Counted from the stretch's first letter, positions 16,277 to 25,859 are shown. The stretch: 34,888 bases of DNA from an uncultured Muribaculaceae bacterium (GCA_944321875.1 CALUMX010000032.1:1-34888); one strand, 5' to 3'. Notes: generated by a model not told the origin, from the letters alone. A program made the numbers and translations.

Positions 16277-16975
16277 ATGAAAAAAATTGTCGTATCGACA
16301 GGTGCCGGCATCAGTGCGGAGAGTGGTTTGTCTACTTTCCGCGACTCCGGCGGTCTGTGGGATAAGTATCCGGTAATGGATGTGGCGAGCCTTGACGGAT
16401 TCATGCGAAATCCTGCATTGGTGCATGAGTTCTACAACCAGCGCCGCCGCGAGGCATTGAAGTGTCAGCCCAATGCAGGCCATTTGGGGCTGAAGGAGTT
16501 GGAGCAGTGGTTTGACGTGCGGGTCATCACCCAGAACGTCGACAATTTGCACGAGAAGGCAGGCTCGACCCATGTGCTCCACCTGCACGGCGAGCTGATG
16601 AAAATCCGCTCGATGAAGCGGGAGGACCGCGTCTATACGCTGACCCCCGACAATCTGGAGACTTCGGTCGATACGCGCGATGAATATGGCGACCCGGTAC
16701 GTCCGCACATCGTGTTCTTCCAGGAAGCCGTTCCCAACTTTGAGAAAGCGGTCGAATGGGTGCGCGAGGCCGACATCTTTGTCGTTATCGGTACGTCGCT
16801 CAACGTCTATCCGGCAGCGAGCCTGCTGATGTATGTGCGTCCGGGCACACCTATCTACTACATCGACCCTAATCCGGCGAAGATTCCGATGGGTGCCGAG
16901 AACGTCACGATAATCAAGAAGAAGGCCGGTGAGGGCGTGCCCGAACTGGTCGAGCTGCTTCGCTCGCAGCTCTAA
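16277..16975 (+). CDS. cobB: Sirtuin NAD-dependent protein deacylase lacking the zinc cysteines
   Basis: The 232-residue cytoplasmic enzyme removes acetyl or longer acyl groups from lysines using NAD. The Rossmann-fold motifs are clear: VVSTGAGISAESGLSTFRDS (NAD loop), TQNVDNLHEKAG (about residues 85-96), the catalytic His104 in LHGEL, VVIGTSLNVYPAA near residue 172 and YIDPNP. The region between LHGEL and RPHIVFFQEAVP, where most sirtuins carry four zinc-binding cysteines, has none. The only cysteine in the protein is Cys63. Such zinc-less sirtuins occur in Bacteroidota, so activity is likely retained. It is the last gene of the GH3 operon and its stop overlaps by 4 nt the stop of the convergent regulator gene. 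Confidence 0.92.
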   Translation: MKKIVVSTGAGISAESGLSTFRDSGGLWDKYPVMDVASLDGFMRNPALVHEFYNQRRREALKCQPNAGHLGLKELEQWFDVRVITQNVDNLHEKAGSTHVLHLHGELMKIRSMKREDRVYTLTPDNLETSVDTRDEYGDPVRPHIVFFQEAVPNFEKAVEWVREADIFVVIGTSLNVYPAASLLMYVRPGTPIYYIDPNPAKIPMGAENVTIIKKKAGEGVPELVELLRSQL

Positions 16976-19719
16976 GCCAGCCGTTCCTGAGTGGCGGTCG
17001 GCGACTCGTTGAAATATTCCTTATAGCATTTTGTGAAATAGGAAGGGGAGGAGAATCCTACCCGATAGGACACTTCTGCTACTGTCAGCTTTTTCTCGGT
17101 TGACAGTAGCATTTGTGCTTTTTTAAGGCGAATGATTCTAATCAGCTCAACGGGAGAATAGTTGGTAAGCGACTTCACTTTCCGGTAGAGCTGTACGCGG
17201 CTCAGTCCCATTTGGCCGCCGATGGTTTCTACCGACAGGTTGTTGTCGGCTATCTGCTCCTGTACGATTTGCTTGAACTGAAGGATGAAATCCTTGTCGA
17301 TGTCGGACACCGCCTTGGCGTTGTCCGTTTCAGTCTCCGTCGGTTGCGATTCCGACAGGAAGTCCTTGATGCGCTTGCGGTTGTCCAGCAGGGAATGGAT
17401 GCGCGAGCAGAGCACCTGCGAGTCAAACGGCTTTCCGATGAAGCCGTCGGCACCGTTCTCATAGGATGCCACCCGCTGCTCGTCGAAGGAGCAGGCCGTC
17501 AGCATCAGTACGGGGATATGCGAGGTGCGCATCTCTGATTTGAGGATATGGCAGCATTCCAGACCGTCCATTACGGGCATCATCATGTCGCAGATGACGA
17601 TGTCGGGCAGGTACTTGTTGGCGAGAGCTACGCCCTGCTTGCCGTTGGCCGCTTCGATGATGTTGTAGTCGGGTTGCAGGATGGTGTGTATGTACGTGCG
17701 CATATCGCTGTTGTCGTCAATGATGAGCAGGATGGGCTTCCCGTTTTCCATCGTGGTCTCATTAATGATTTCGTCAATTTTCTGGGTGTCGGAGGACGCA
17801 AGTTCCTCGTTGATAGTTTCCGTGGAGATGAGTTGCGACTTTTCGACCGGAGCCTCGTTGTCGATTTGCCGGAGCGGGAAGCGGCAGGTGAATTCCGAGC
17901 CTTTGCCGTATTCGCTGTCGACGGAAATTGTGCCGCCGTGAAGCTCTACAAAGACTTTGACGAGCGAGAGTCCGATGCCGGAGCTGTTCTGCTTCTGCGA
18001 AGAGTCAGTCTGGTAGTATGTGTCAAATATTTTCTGCACGTCCTCTTTCTTGATACCTGTGCCCGAATCGGTCACCTGCAGGACAAACGAAGATGCTTCC
18101 TGCGAGAGCCGGACGTGTATTTTCCCGTTCTCAGGAGTGTATTTGATGGCGTTGGAAAGCAGGTTGAACACGATGCGTTCCATTTTCTCCGGGTCGAAAG
18201 CTACGTTCCAGTTGCCCTCTCCGCAGTCGAGCGAGAGGTGTATGTGCCGGCTCTGCGCCACTTGCTGGAACGAATTGGTCCAGTCGGTGATACAGTCGCG
18301 GAGGTTGGCGTTGACGACGTTCAGCTTGAGCTTTCCGCTGTCAAACTTCCGGATATCGAGTATCTGGTTAATCAGGCGGAGCAGGATATGCACGTTTTTG
18401 TGCGCGATGTTGAGGATGCTGCGTTCCGCCTCCGAAATGTTGCCGGATTTCTTCAGAATGCGTATCGGGTCGGAAATCAGGGTGAGGGGAGTGCGGAAAT
18501 CGTGGGAAACGCTGGTGAAGAAAGAGAGTTTGGCGGAAGTCGCCGCCTTCACCTCTTCCCGTTGCCGCTCCAGCTCCTTCGTCTGCCGGGCGAGCAATTC
18601 CGCAGTCCGTACTTTAGCGTGATAGGAACGGAGAACGACGAACAATAGGATAATGAAAAGTACAATAATAATGATGCAGGCGATGAGGAACATCTTCTGT
18701 ATGGAGTAACGGTCCCAGAACGTATCGACCAGTTCGTTCAGCCGCATCATTTTCTCTGTCTGAGTGTCAATCTCGCGGGCCTGCATCAGCAGGATGTTGG
18801 CGTTGGAGGCATCGACCAGCGCCGTGGGCAGGATGATGTTCTTGGAATACGGCTCCTTGCGGAGAATTTTCAGTGCCGTTTCCATGACAAGGTCACCCCG
18901 TGTGGGATAGATGAAGGAGGCATCCAACTTTTTGTCCTTGACCCATTGGGCGCCCATGTTGGGGCCGGGCAGGGCGTCGACGCCCACAATCAGAACGTCG
19001 TTGCCGGGCTGGATGGAGTCGAGCACGGACTGTATGCCGAGAGCCATCGGGTCGTTGTGTGCGAATACAAGGTCGGCTTCCAGCATTTCGGGAGCGAGGG
19101 ATTCGGCCATCCGTCTTGCTGATGGATAGGTCCAGTCACAGTGAACGACTTTGGACAACTCAATGCCGGACTCGTCGCTCAACGCCTGAACAAATCCGCG
19201 GTGGCGTTCCTTGGCAGGCGATGATTCCTTCAGTCCGGTTACCTCAAAGACCTTTCCTTTATGTTCCAGCCGGGATGCCACATATTCGCCGACCATTTCT
19301 CCGATTTCGAAATTGTTGGCTCCGATGTAGGCTGTAGGGTCTTCCGAGTCGATGGAACGGTCGACCAGAATAATCGGGATATGGCTGTCGAGCGCCCGTT
19401 TGATGGCGGGCGATATGGCTTTGGTCGTGTTGGGAGCTACGATGATAAGGTCAACTTTCTGCCGGATGAAGTAGTCGATGTCGTCAATCTGCGTCTGGTC
19501 GTTGTCGTTGGCCGAACGGATTTCCAGTTCAACACAGTGGTTGATGGCTGCTTCCCGTTGCAGTTCCTCGTTCATTTTTCTCCGCCAGTTGTCGTCGCTG
19601 CATTGCGAGATGCCGATGAGAAAACGTTCTTGCTCGGCGTTATAGTCATCGGCTGTGCATGCCGGAAGAAGGCATGACAGGAGGGTTACAAGTAAAATAT
19701 AGAGAAAAGGTTTTTTCAT
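16972..19719 (-). CDS. Hybrid two-component sensor/regulator with sugar-binding sensor domain
   Basis: The 915-residue protein combines all parts of a two-component system. Residues 1-21 form a signal sequence ending LLPAC. About 33-315 is a periplasmic sugar-binding domain of the LacI/ribose-binding type (LIIVAPNTTKAISPAI, then IILVDRSI, then FAHNDPMALGI). A membrane helix spans about 343-364. Next come a histidine kinase (phospho-His406 in SVSHDFRTPL; ATP domain with NLLSNAIKYTPENG and DSGTGI), a receiver (phospho-Asp711 in VICDMMMP) and an AraC-type DNA-binding domain (about 810-915, ending FSSPSYFTKCYKEYFNESP). The architecture matches the B. thetaiotaomicron fructan regulator BT1754, whose sensor binds fructose. 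It is divergent from the fructan PUL it should activate. Confidence 0.95.
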   Translation of the reverse strand: MKKPFLYILLVTLLSCLLPACTADDYNAEQERFLIGISQCSDDNWRRKMNEELQREAAINHCVELEIRSANDNDQTQIDDIDYFIRQKVDLIIVAPNTTKAISPAIKRALDSHIPIILVDRSIDSEDPTAYIGANNFEIGEMVGEYVASRLEHKGKVFEVTGLKESSPAKERHRGFVQALSDESGIELSKVVHCDWTYPSARRMAESLAPEMLEADLVFAHNDPMALGIQSVLDSIQPGNDVLIVGVDALPGPNMGAQWVKDKKLDASFIYPTRGDLVMETALKILRKEPYSKNIILPTALVDASNANILLMQAREIDTQTEKMMRLNELVDTFWDRYSIQKMFLIACIIIIVLFIILLFVVLRSYHAKVRTAELLARQTKELERQREEVKAATSAKLSFFTSVSHDFRTPLTLISDPIRILKKSGNISEAERSILNIAHKNVHILLRLINQILDIRKFDSGKLKLNVVNANLRDCITDWTNSFQQVAQSRHIHLSLDCGEGNWNVAFDPEKMERIVFNLLSNAIKYTPENGKIHVRLSQEASSFVLQVTDSGTGIKKEDVQKIFDTYYQTDSSQKQNSSGIGLSLVKVFVELHGGTISVDSEYGKGSEFTCRFPLRQIDNEAPVEKSQLISTETINEELASSDTQKIDEIINETTMENGKPILLIIDDNSDMRTYIHTILQPDYNIIEAANGKQGVALANKYLPDIVICDMMMPVMDGLECCHILKSEMRTSHIPVLMLTACSFDEQRVASYENGADGFIGKPFDSQVLCSRIHSLLDNRKRIKDFLSESQPTETETDNAKAVSDIDKDFILQFKQIVQEQIADNNLSVETIGGQMGLSRVQLYRKVKSLTNYSPVELIRIIRLKKAQMLLSTEKKLTVAEVSYRVGFSSPSYFTKCYKEYFNESPTATQERLA

Positions 19720-19740
19720 CAGTATTATTCAGTTCATAGG

Positions 19741-19773
19741 CAAAGATAGCAATTCTGACAGTAAAATAACAAA
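19741..19773 (-). promoter_or_regulatory. Promoter of the hybrid regulator gene
   Basis: On the minus strand, TTTG (19770-19773) and TATCTTTG (19741-19748) are separated by 21 nt, close to consensus. The start codon lies 21 nt downstream. A GTTACA half-site (19777-19782) abuts the -33 element, so the regulator may act on its own promoter. Confidence 0.8.
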
Positions 19774-19775
19774 AA

Positions 19776-19843
19776 TGTTACAAATTAAGTAAGTATTGTT
19801 GCCATGTAACCAAATTTATAGGGATTGAAACATTTGTTACATG
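19776..19843. promoter_or_regulatory. Candidate operator: inverted repeat plus third half-site
   Basis: CATGTAAC (19803-19810) and GTTACATG (19836-19843) form an 8-bp inverted repeat with centres 33 nt apart, about three helical turns. The similarity extends into AAA/TTT on the inner side with one inserted base. A third copy, TGTTACA, is at 19776-19782. The right arm ends 19 nt before the susC -7 element. The position fits a binding site for the AraC-type domain of the divergent regulator. Binding is inferred. Confidence 0.55.
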
Positions 19844-19862
19844 TCTGGGACGGGAATGTCCG

Positions 19863-19870
19863 TATATTTG
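19863..19870 (+). promoter_or_regulatory. Putative -7 element of the fructan PUL
   Basis: TATATTTG matches TAnnTTTG and lies 67 nt before the susC start, leaving a long 5' leader. The nearest TTTG upstream is 26 nt away, too far for a normal -33 element. That suits a promoter needing an activator. Confidence 0.6.
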
Positions 19871-19937
19871 CCTACGTCAACAAAACCGCTATAAACCGGA
19901 AAACGATACAAAAATTAATCATAACTTAAAATTTACT

Positions 19938-22900
19938 ATGCCAAAAAACAATCTTCTGAGATTGATCATGCTGTGTGCAATGGCAATCTTAATGGGGCCT
20001 GTCTATGCCCAAAATCTGACTGTAAAAGGTGTTGTCCTGGCAAAGGAAACAGGAGAGCCGATGATTGGAGTCTCCGTCCTGGAGAAAGGGACAAACAATG
20101 GAACATCCACCGATTTTGACGGAAATTTCACCCTTCAGGTGAATGAGGGAGCAAAGTTGGAAATATCCTATGTGGGATACAAGACGCTGCTCGTGAATGC
20201 CGCCGAATCCATGAAGGTGGAGCTTGAGGAAAATGCCGAACTATTGGAAGAGGTTGTGGTGACCGGTTATACCACGCAACGCAAGGTTGACTTGACGGGT
20301 GCTGTCTCTGTGATGGACCTCGACAAGCCGATGAGCGAGTCAAGCCCGAACATGCTTAACTCCATGCAGGGACGTCTGGCCGGTGTGCAGATTACGACTG
20401 ACCCGGCTCCGGGTAGTGGAAGCGCGGCTATCCGCATCCGTGGTATGAGTACGGTGAACAGCAATGACCCTCTCTATATCATTGACGGTATCGCAACGAC
20501 CGAGAATCTTAATTCACTGAACCCGTCCGACATTGAGTCCATTCAGGTGTTGAAGGATGCGGCTTCCGCTTCCATTTACGGTTCGCGTGCGGCAAACGGT
20601 GTAATCATCATTACTACGAAATCAGGCAAGGGCGGCCGTCTGAATGTCAATGTCAACTATTCGGCTTCTTTGCAGACTATCGCCCGCATGCATGAGATGC
20701 TGAACACGGAGCAATGGGGTAACGTCTACTGGCAAGCCAGCAAGAATGCCAACATCAAGCCGAGCCATCCTCTCTACGGCAACGGTGATGTACCGGTAAT
20801 GGTGCCGGAGGCTACCAACACCGACTGGCAGGACGCCGTCTTCTCCTCCGCCTGGACCCACAACTTGAGCGCAAGCGTATCCAACAGTACGGAACGCGGC
20901 TCGATGATGTTCTCTGGCAACTTCATCAATCAGGACGGTTTGCTCGACTATACGTTCTACCGCCGCTACTCTGCTCGTTTGAACTCTACCTATAAAATCT
21001 CGGATATGGTTCATGTCGGCGAGAACCTTATGGTGGCTCAGTGGTCAGACCGCGGATTCTCCACCAACAGCGACCGCGGTATTCCTTACACTGCCATGCG
21101 TCAGCACCCGGGTATTCCGGTACGCGATGCGGAAGGCAACTTCTCCAATCCTATGGAACTGCTCAACTCAGATATCGCCAACCCGGTGCATGAGCTTTAC
21201 AACGGCCGCGACAATTCCAACCAAAGCTGGCGCGTATTCGGTAACGCATATTTGGAAATCTTCCCTGTAAAGGGCCTGTCGCTGAAGAGCAACATCGGTA
21301 TCGAGCATGTTCAGTTCTTCAACAGAACGCTGGCTCGTAAAATTCAGGAATCCGACGAAAACAGCGTAAGCCGTGCCTATGGTCAGGGTGACACTTGGAC
21401 TTGGACCAACACGGCCAACTATAATCTGGAAATCAACAAGCACCGTCTGAGCGTGCTCGGTGGTGTGGAGGCAATCAAGTACAACTACGAGAATCTTGAG
21501 GCTTTCCGTTCAAAATATGCATTTGAGGACGACAATTACATGTGGCCGGATGCCGGTGAGGGTACGCAGACCAATGCGGGCGGACGCGCACAGTGGGCTT
21601 TGTTCTCTCTCTTTGCGAAAGCCGACTACAACTACGACGACCGTTACCTGCTGTCAGCCATCATCCGCCGCGATGCGACTTCCCGTCTTTACAAGGAAAA
21701 CAACTCGGGCATCTTCCCGGCCTTCTCGGCAGCATGGCGCTTCTCTCAGGAGGACTTCTTCCCGAAATCGGGTATCGTGACCAACGGTAAACTCCGTTTG
21801 GGATGGGGTCAGAACGGTAACGCAGCCATCAGCAACAACTATGCTTCCTACAATACCTATGCCTACAACAGCGGTAACGGAGCGTATGACCTGACCGGTT
21901 CCAACACGGGTACAGTGGCCGGAATCATCGTAGCCACTTCAGGTAACAAGGATTTGAAATGGGAGACAACGACTCAGACCAACATTGGTCTTGACCTCTC
22001 TTTCCTTAACAACAGCATCAACTTCAGCCTTGACTACTATCTGAAGAATACGAAAGACATGCTGACTATTCCACCGACATTGTCGGTACAGGGCGAGAAT
22101 GCCGCTATCTGGATGAATACGGGTGATATGAGAAATAACGGTATTGAGTTGACATTGGACTATGCGAGTCCGCAATACGGTGACTTCTCTTGGGCCGGCT
22201 CTCTGAACCTGTCACACTATAAGAATGAGGTGAAGAAAATCAACTCGCTGGTTTCTTCCATCGGCTCTGAGATTCTGCTGAAGGAGGGTGAACCGATGGG
22301 TGTCTACTACGGTTATGTGGCCGACGGCATTTTCCAAACTCCCGACGAGGTGAGCAACCACGCTATCCAGCAGGGTAAGGATGTGGGCCGTATCCGCTAC
22401 CGCGATATTGACGGAAACGGTGTCATCAACGACGACGACCGTTGCATCATCGGCGACCCGAACCCTTCGTTCTCAATGGGTCTGAACCTTGATTTCAACT
22501 ACAAGAACTTTACGCTGAGCACATTCTTTACCGGCGATTTCGGATTTGATATCTACAATACGACCAAGCGTCAGCTCGACTTCATGAGCTTCGGCGGTAC
22601 AAGCACCAACCGTGGTACCGGCATCCTCGACGCATGGACCGAAACCAACCGCGACGCTACAATTCCTGCCGTATCGCTTGTTGACAACAACAACGAGATG
22701 CGCATGAGTACTTACTACGTGGAAGACGGAAGCTACCTCAAGATGAAATTCGTGAAACTGCAGTATCAGCTCCCGACCAAGGCTGTGAAGGCATTGCGTG
22801 CTACCAGCGCAAGCGTATTTGCCCAGGTGGAGAACGTGTTCACGCTGACCGGTTACAGCGGTCTTGACCCTGAACTTCCGTTGGGACAGTATGGCGCGAG

Positions 22901-22964
22901 AGTCGATAACGCTCCTTATCCGTCAGCACGTTCCTATTCTATTGGACTGAGTGTGAATTTTTAA
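19938..22964 (+). CDS. SusC-like TonB-dependent fructan-oligosaccharide transporter
   Basis: The 1008-residue outer-membrane protein has a signal peptide (cleavage near VYAQ, residue 25), then an N-terminal carboxypeptidase-like domain typical of SusC proteins (TVKGVVLAKETGEPMIGVSV, then GTSTDFDGNFTL, then ISYVGYKT). A plug domain follows (VVVTGYTTQRKVDLTGAV, then IRGMSTVNSNDPLYIIDG, then IQVLKDAASASIYGSRAANG), and the C-terminal 22-strand barrel ends SYSIGLSVNF. It imports oligosaccharides with TonB energy, with the SusD partner acting as a lid. It is first in the PUL operon, with susD 27 nt downstream. Substrate assignment to fructan rests on the two GH32 genes and fructokinase in the same operon. 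Confidence 0.96.
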   Translation: MPKNNLLRLIMLCAMAILMGPVYAQNLTVKGVVLAKETGEPMIGVSVLEKGTNNGTSTDFDGNFTLQVNEGAKLEISYVGYKTLLVNAAESMKVELEENAELLEEVVVTGYTTQRKVDLTGAVSVMDLDKPMSESSPNMLNSMQGRLAGVQITTDPAPGSGSAAIRIRGMSTVNSNDPLYIIDGIATTENLNSLNPSDIESIQVLKDAASASIYGSRAANGVIIITTKSGKGGRLNVNVNYSASLQTIARMHEMLNTEQWGNVYWQASKNANIKPSHPLYGNGDVPVMVPEATNTDWQDAVFSSAWTHNLSASVSNSTERGSMMFSGNFINQDGLLDYTFYRRYSARLNSTYKISDMVHVGENLMVAQWSDRGFSTNSDRGIPYTAMRQHPGIPVRDAEGNFSNPMELLNSDIANPVHELYNGRDNSNQSWRVFGNAYLEIFPVKGLSLKSNIGIEHVQFFNRTLARKIQESDENSVSRAYGQGDTWTWTNTANYNLEINKHRLSVLGGVEAIKYNYENLEAFRSKYAFEDDNYMWPDAGEGTQTNAGGRAQWALFSLFAKADYNYDDRYLLSAIIRRDATSRLYKENNSGIFPAFSAAWRFSQEDFFPKSGIVTNGKLRLGWGQNGNAAISNNYASYNTYAYNSGNGAYDLTGSNTGTVAGIIVATSGNKDLKWETTTQTNIGLDLSFLNNSINFSLDYYLKNTKDMLTIPPTLSVQGENAAIWMNTGDMRNNGIELTLDYASPQYGDFSWAGSLNLSHYKNEVKKINSLVSSIGSEILLKEGEPMGVYYGYVADGIFQTPDEVSNHAIQQGKDVGRIRYRDIDGNGVINDDDRCIIGDPNPSFSMGLNLDFNYKNFTLSTFFTGDFGFDIYNTTKRQLDFMSFGGTSTNRGTGILDAWTETNRDATIPAVSLVDNNNEMRMSTYYVEDGSYLKMKFVKLQYQLPTKAVKALRATSASVFAQVENVFTLTGYSGLDPELPLGQYGARVDNAPYPSARSYSIGLSVNF

Positions 22965-22991
22965 TCCGAAATTTAAGAAAAACGCAATTCT

Positions 22992-24647
22992 ATGTTGATT
23001 CTGAAAAATATATATAAAGTAGCTGTTTCTACAGCTTTGGCTGTGTCAGTGTTGGGAATGGCATCCTGCAATGATATGCTTGACATTGCTCCGTCCGGAC
23101 AATTCGGCGATGACCAGCTTAACGACAATTCAATCGACGGCCTGATGGCTTCGGCCTATGCCGGTCTGGAGGCTCACTTCTTCGGTAACAACGAGGCTTT
23201 CAGCGGCCCGATTACCAACTGGGTGTTTGATGTGCGCTCCGATGATGCCTATAAAGGTGGTGGCGGTGTGTCGATGGAAGGCTATATCCATCAGTTGGAA
23301 ATCTCCAACCTGACAAACGACAATGCCGTCAATCTGAACAAGTGGCGTAACAATTACTATGCGATTGCCCGTGTGCATCAGGCGATGAATGCCATCAACG
23401 GCTCTTCGCTGACTGACAAGACTCCGCTGATTGCAGAGTTGAAGCTGCTCCGCGCTTACTTCTATTTCGATTTAATCCGCGTGTTTGAACGCATTCCTTA
23501 TCTGACGGAGAACAGTGTGGCTACTGAGGTGCGCTACGATGAGTTCTCAAGAGAGCAGATTTACGGTTTCATTAAGGATGACCTGAAGTTTGCATGGGAG
23601 AACCTTCCGGAATCGCAAGCCGATGCCGGCCGCTTCAACCGCTATGTGGCTGCTGCCCTGATGGCGAAAGTCTCAGCCCAGACTTCTTCCTGGAGCGATG
23701 TGGTGACTTATGCCGATTATGTGATTAACAGTCACAAATATGAACTGTACGACAATTTCTGCGACATGTCGAAGGTGGAGTTCAACAACAAGAAGGAATC
23801 CATTATGGCCATCCAGTTCTCCACAGCCAACAACAACTCGCACGTTAATTTCTGCAACTTGCTGAATACAACTTATTCCGAAGGCAATCTGTTCGGCTCG
23901 GGCGACGATTTCTTCCTCGCCAGCCAGAACCTGGTGAACGCCTTCCGTACGGATGAGAACGGTCTGCCGTATCTTGACGGTACTTTCAACGACGTGAAGG
24001 TGACTTCCGACTATGAGGGTAATGTTGACCCGCGTCTGGATTTCACGGTAGGTCGTATCGGTTTCCCGTTCAGAGGCCATACTTACAACGAGAAGTGGTG
24101 CCGTGCTTATGATGTCTACGGAGAATATTCCGGCAAGAAAGGTCTGATTGACCCGTCATCATCCGATATGGTTCAAGGTTTCCCGTGGGGTGCGTCTCCA
24201 TTGAACTTCTGCCTGATTCGCTATGCCGACATCCTATTGCTGAAGGCAGAGGCTGAGATTGAACTTGGCACGAATCTGTCGGACGCAAGAGAGTTGATTA
24301 ACTCGGTTCGCCGTAAGGCTGCCCGCAGCATCGATGCCGGCTATTCCCCCGTTGAGCTTGACCCGACCCGCGCTTCCTACTTCGTAGCGGAATATCCGGA
24401 GCAGGGATGGACTCAGGACTATGCCCGCAAGGCCGTGCGCATGGAGCGCCGTCTGGAGTTGGCAATGGAAGGCCAGCGCTGGTTTGACCTGCAGCGTTGG
24501 GGCAATACGGTTGAGGTAATGAACAGCTATTTCGAGAGCGAGGCCAACGTCCGTTCCTATCTGTCGGGCGCCAATATGACTGCTGACGAGTTGTTCCTTG
24601 CAATCCCGCAGGAGGAAGTAATCAATTCAGGTGGCTTATATGAATAA
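22992..24647 (+). CDS. SusD-like surface glycan-binding lipoprotein
   Basis: The 551-residue lipoprotein has a lipobox GMASC (Cys26) and the SusD/RagB fold. Recognisable blocks include the N-terminal DMLDIAPSGQF start, the helical AELKLLRAYFYFDLIRVF block (about residues 147-164), FNRYVAAALMAKVS (about 216) and the late YADILLLKAEAEIELG with ARELINSVRRKA. Near the C terminus are RMERRLELAMEGQRWFDLQRWG and LFLAIPQEEV. All are hallmarks of SusD homologues. It caps the SusC transporter at the cell surface and helps capture glycans. It is coupled closely to susC and to the next lipoprotein gene (24 nt). The glycan is inferred to be a fructan. Confidence 0.96.
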   Translation: MLILKNIYKVAVSTALAVSVLGMASCNDMLDIAPSGQFGDDQLNDNSIDGLMASAYAGLEAHFFGNNEAFSGPITNWVFDVRSDDAYKGGGGVSMEGYIHQLEISNLTNDNAVNLNKWRNNYYAIARVHQAMNAINGSSLTDKTPLIAELKLLRAYFYFDLIRVFERIPYLTENSVATEVRYDEFSREQIYGFIKDDLKFAWENLPESQADAGRFNRYVAAALMAKVSAQTSSWSDVVTYADYVINSHKYELYDNFCDMSKVEFNNKKESIMAIQFSTANNNSHVNFCNLLNTTYSEGNLFGSGDDFFLASQNLVNAFRTDENGLPYLDGTFNDVKVTSDYEGNVDPRLDFTVGRIGFPFRGHTYNEKWCRAYDVYGEYSGKKGLIDPSSSDMVQGFPWGASPLNFCLIRYADILLLKAEAEIELGTNLSDARELINSVRRKAARSIDAGYSPVELDPTRASYFVAEYPEQGWTQDYARKAVRMERRLELAMEGQRWFDLQRWGNTVEVMNSYFESEANVRSYLSGANMTADELFLAIPQEEVINSGGLYE

Positions 24648-24671
24648 TTAACGTAAAAAAGGAAAAGAATC

Positions 24672-25859
24672 ATGATAAATACAAATAATTTAGCAGGTCG
24701 GGTTTCCCGATTTTGCATGGCGGCAGCCTGTGTGGCTCTGATGGGCCTGACGGCTTGTAGCGAGGTCGAACTTCCGGAGACTCCCCAATTGCCAAAAGTA
24801 TCGCAGCTTGCCTATGCGCAGGAAGGCAGAAACGTGTTGCTTACATGGACACTGCCGACTGTAGCGGATATTGCCGGTGTTCAGATTATCACCAACAATA
24901 CGGACGTCGTAGAACTGGAGGGTGCCGTGACATCCTATCTGGTGAAACGTCCGAAAGCCGGAGTGGAACAGGCATTCACCGTTAAGGTAAGATACGCCGA
25001 CGGTCATGTGTCAGAGGGACAGACCGTGAGATGCGTTGTTGAGGCGGTTCCTGCAAAGGTGGGCTATCTGATTGCCTACAACAGCCCGGCTGAAATTACG
25101 GACGATGACGAGAAGGCTTCTGAAAAGTGGTTTGAGGAGAACGTTGCCAACGGTGAGGTGCTTACTCCTGCTGATTTGGCTGACATCACTCCCGACGATT
25201 ACAGCGTGATTTGGATTCATGTCGACCGTCAGGGTCTCGGACTGGGATGGGAGAAATTGCCGGCAGAGCTGATTTCCAACGAGACAGTGGCAGCCATGCA
25301 GGGATTCCTGAAGGAAGGCGGTAATTTGCTGCTGACTAATCATGCGACTCAGCTGACGGTGGCCTACGGCCGCCTGGATGCCAAGTTCGCTCCGGGTATC
25401 TTCGGTGACGGAGAAGGTGGCGACGGTACGGACATCTGGACGTTCAATGCCAATATCGGCTCAGGAATGTCGTTGAGCTACGACCACCGTGACCATCCGA
25501 TTTATGCAGGTCTTGAGGTGAGCAACCAGTACGAGTGGGAGACGTTCCCGCTGATTGGCCCGGGCCGCAGAGAGGACCACAACTGCATGTGGGATTTGAA
25601 TTCCTACGGTCTTGCTCCGGAACCGAATGTTGTCGCTTCGTTTGAAAGCGCGACTTCCTCTACGGTATTGGGTACATGGGGACATGTTGTCGACTACGCC
25701 GTAGCCGGTGTCGTTGAGTTCGGTCCGACCGGCGCTTATGCCGGACGTGTTCTGGCCATCGGCCTTGCCGCTTACGAATGGCAGCAAAACAGCGGAGCGA
25801 ACCCTTATCAGCATAATATCGAGTTGCTGACAACCAATTGTTTGAATTACTTGCAATAA
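24672..25859 (+). CDS. Surface glycan-binding lipoprotein (DUF4960-like)
   Basis: The 395-residue lipoprotein has a lipobox GLTAC (Cys29) followed by SEVELPE. A fibronectin/Ig-like domain covers about residues 38-125 ([21 protein letters not shown]). The C-terminal part, from about residue 128, reads [20 protein letters not shown], then [11 protein letters not shown], then [16 protein letters not shown], and near the end [16 protein letters not shown]. This arrangement fits DUF4960 proteins, found as the surface glycan-binding protein beside SusD in fructan loci such as B. thetaiotaomicron BT1761. It has no catalytic motif and should bind fructan at the cell surface. Fold assignment is by pattern recognition. 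Location in the operon supports the role. Confidence 0.82.
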   Translation: MINTNNLAGRVSRFCMAAACVALMGLTACSEVELPETPQLPKVSQLAYAQEGRNVLLTWTLPTVADIAGVQIITNNTDVVELEGAVTSYLVKRPKAGVEQAFTVKVRYADGHVSEGQTVRCVVEAVPAKVGYLIAYNSPAEITDDDEKASEKWFEENVANGEVLTPADLADITPDDYSVIWIHVDRQGLGLGWEKLPAELISNETVAAMQGFLKEGGNLLLTNHATQLTVAYGRLDAKFAPGIFGDGEGGDGTDIWTFNANIGSGMSLSYDHRDHPIYAGLEVSNQYEWETFPLIGPGRREDHNCMWDLNSYGLAPEPNVVASFESATSSTVLGTWGHVVDYAVAGVVEFGPTGAYAGRVLAIGLAAYEWQQNSGANPYQHNIELLTTNCLNYLQ

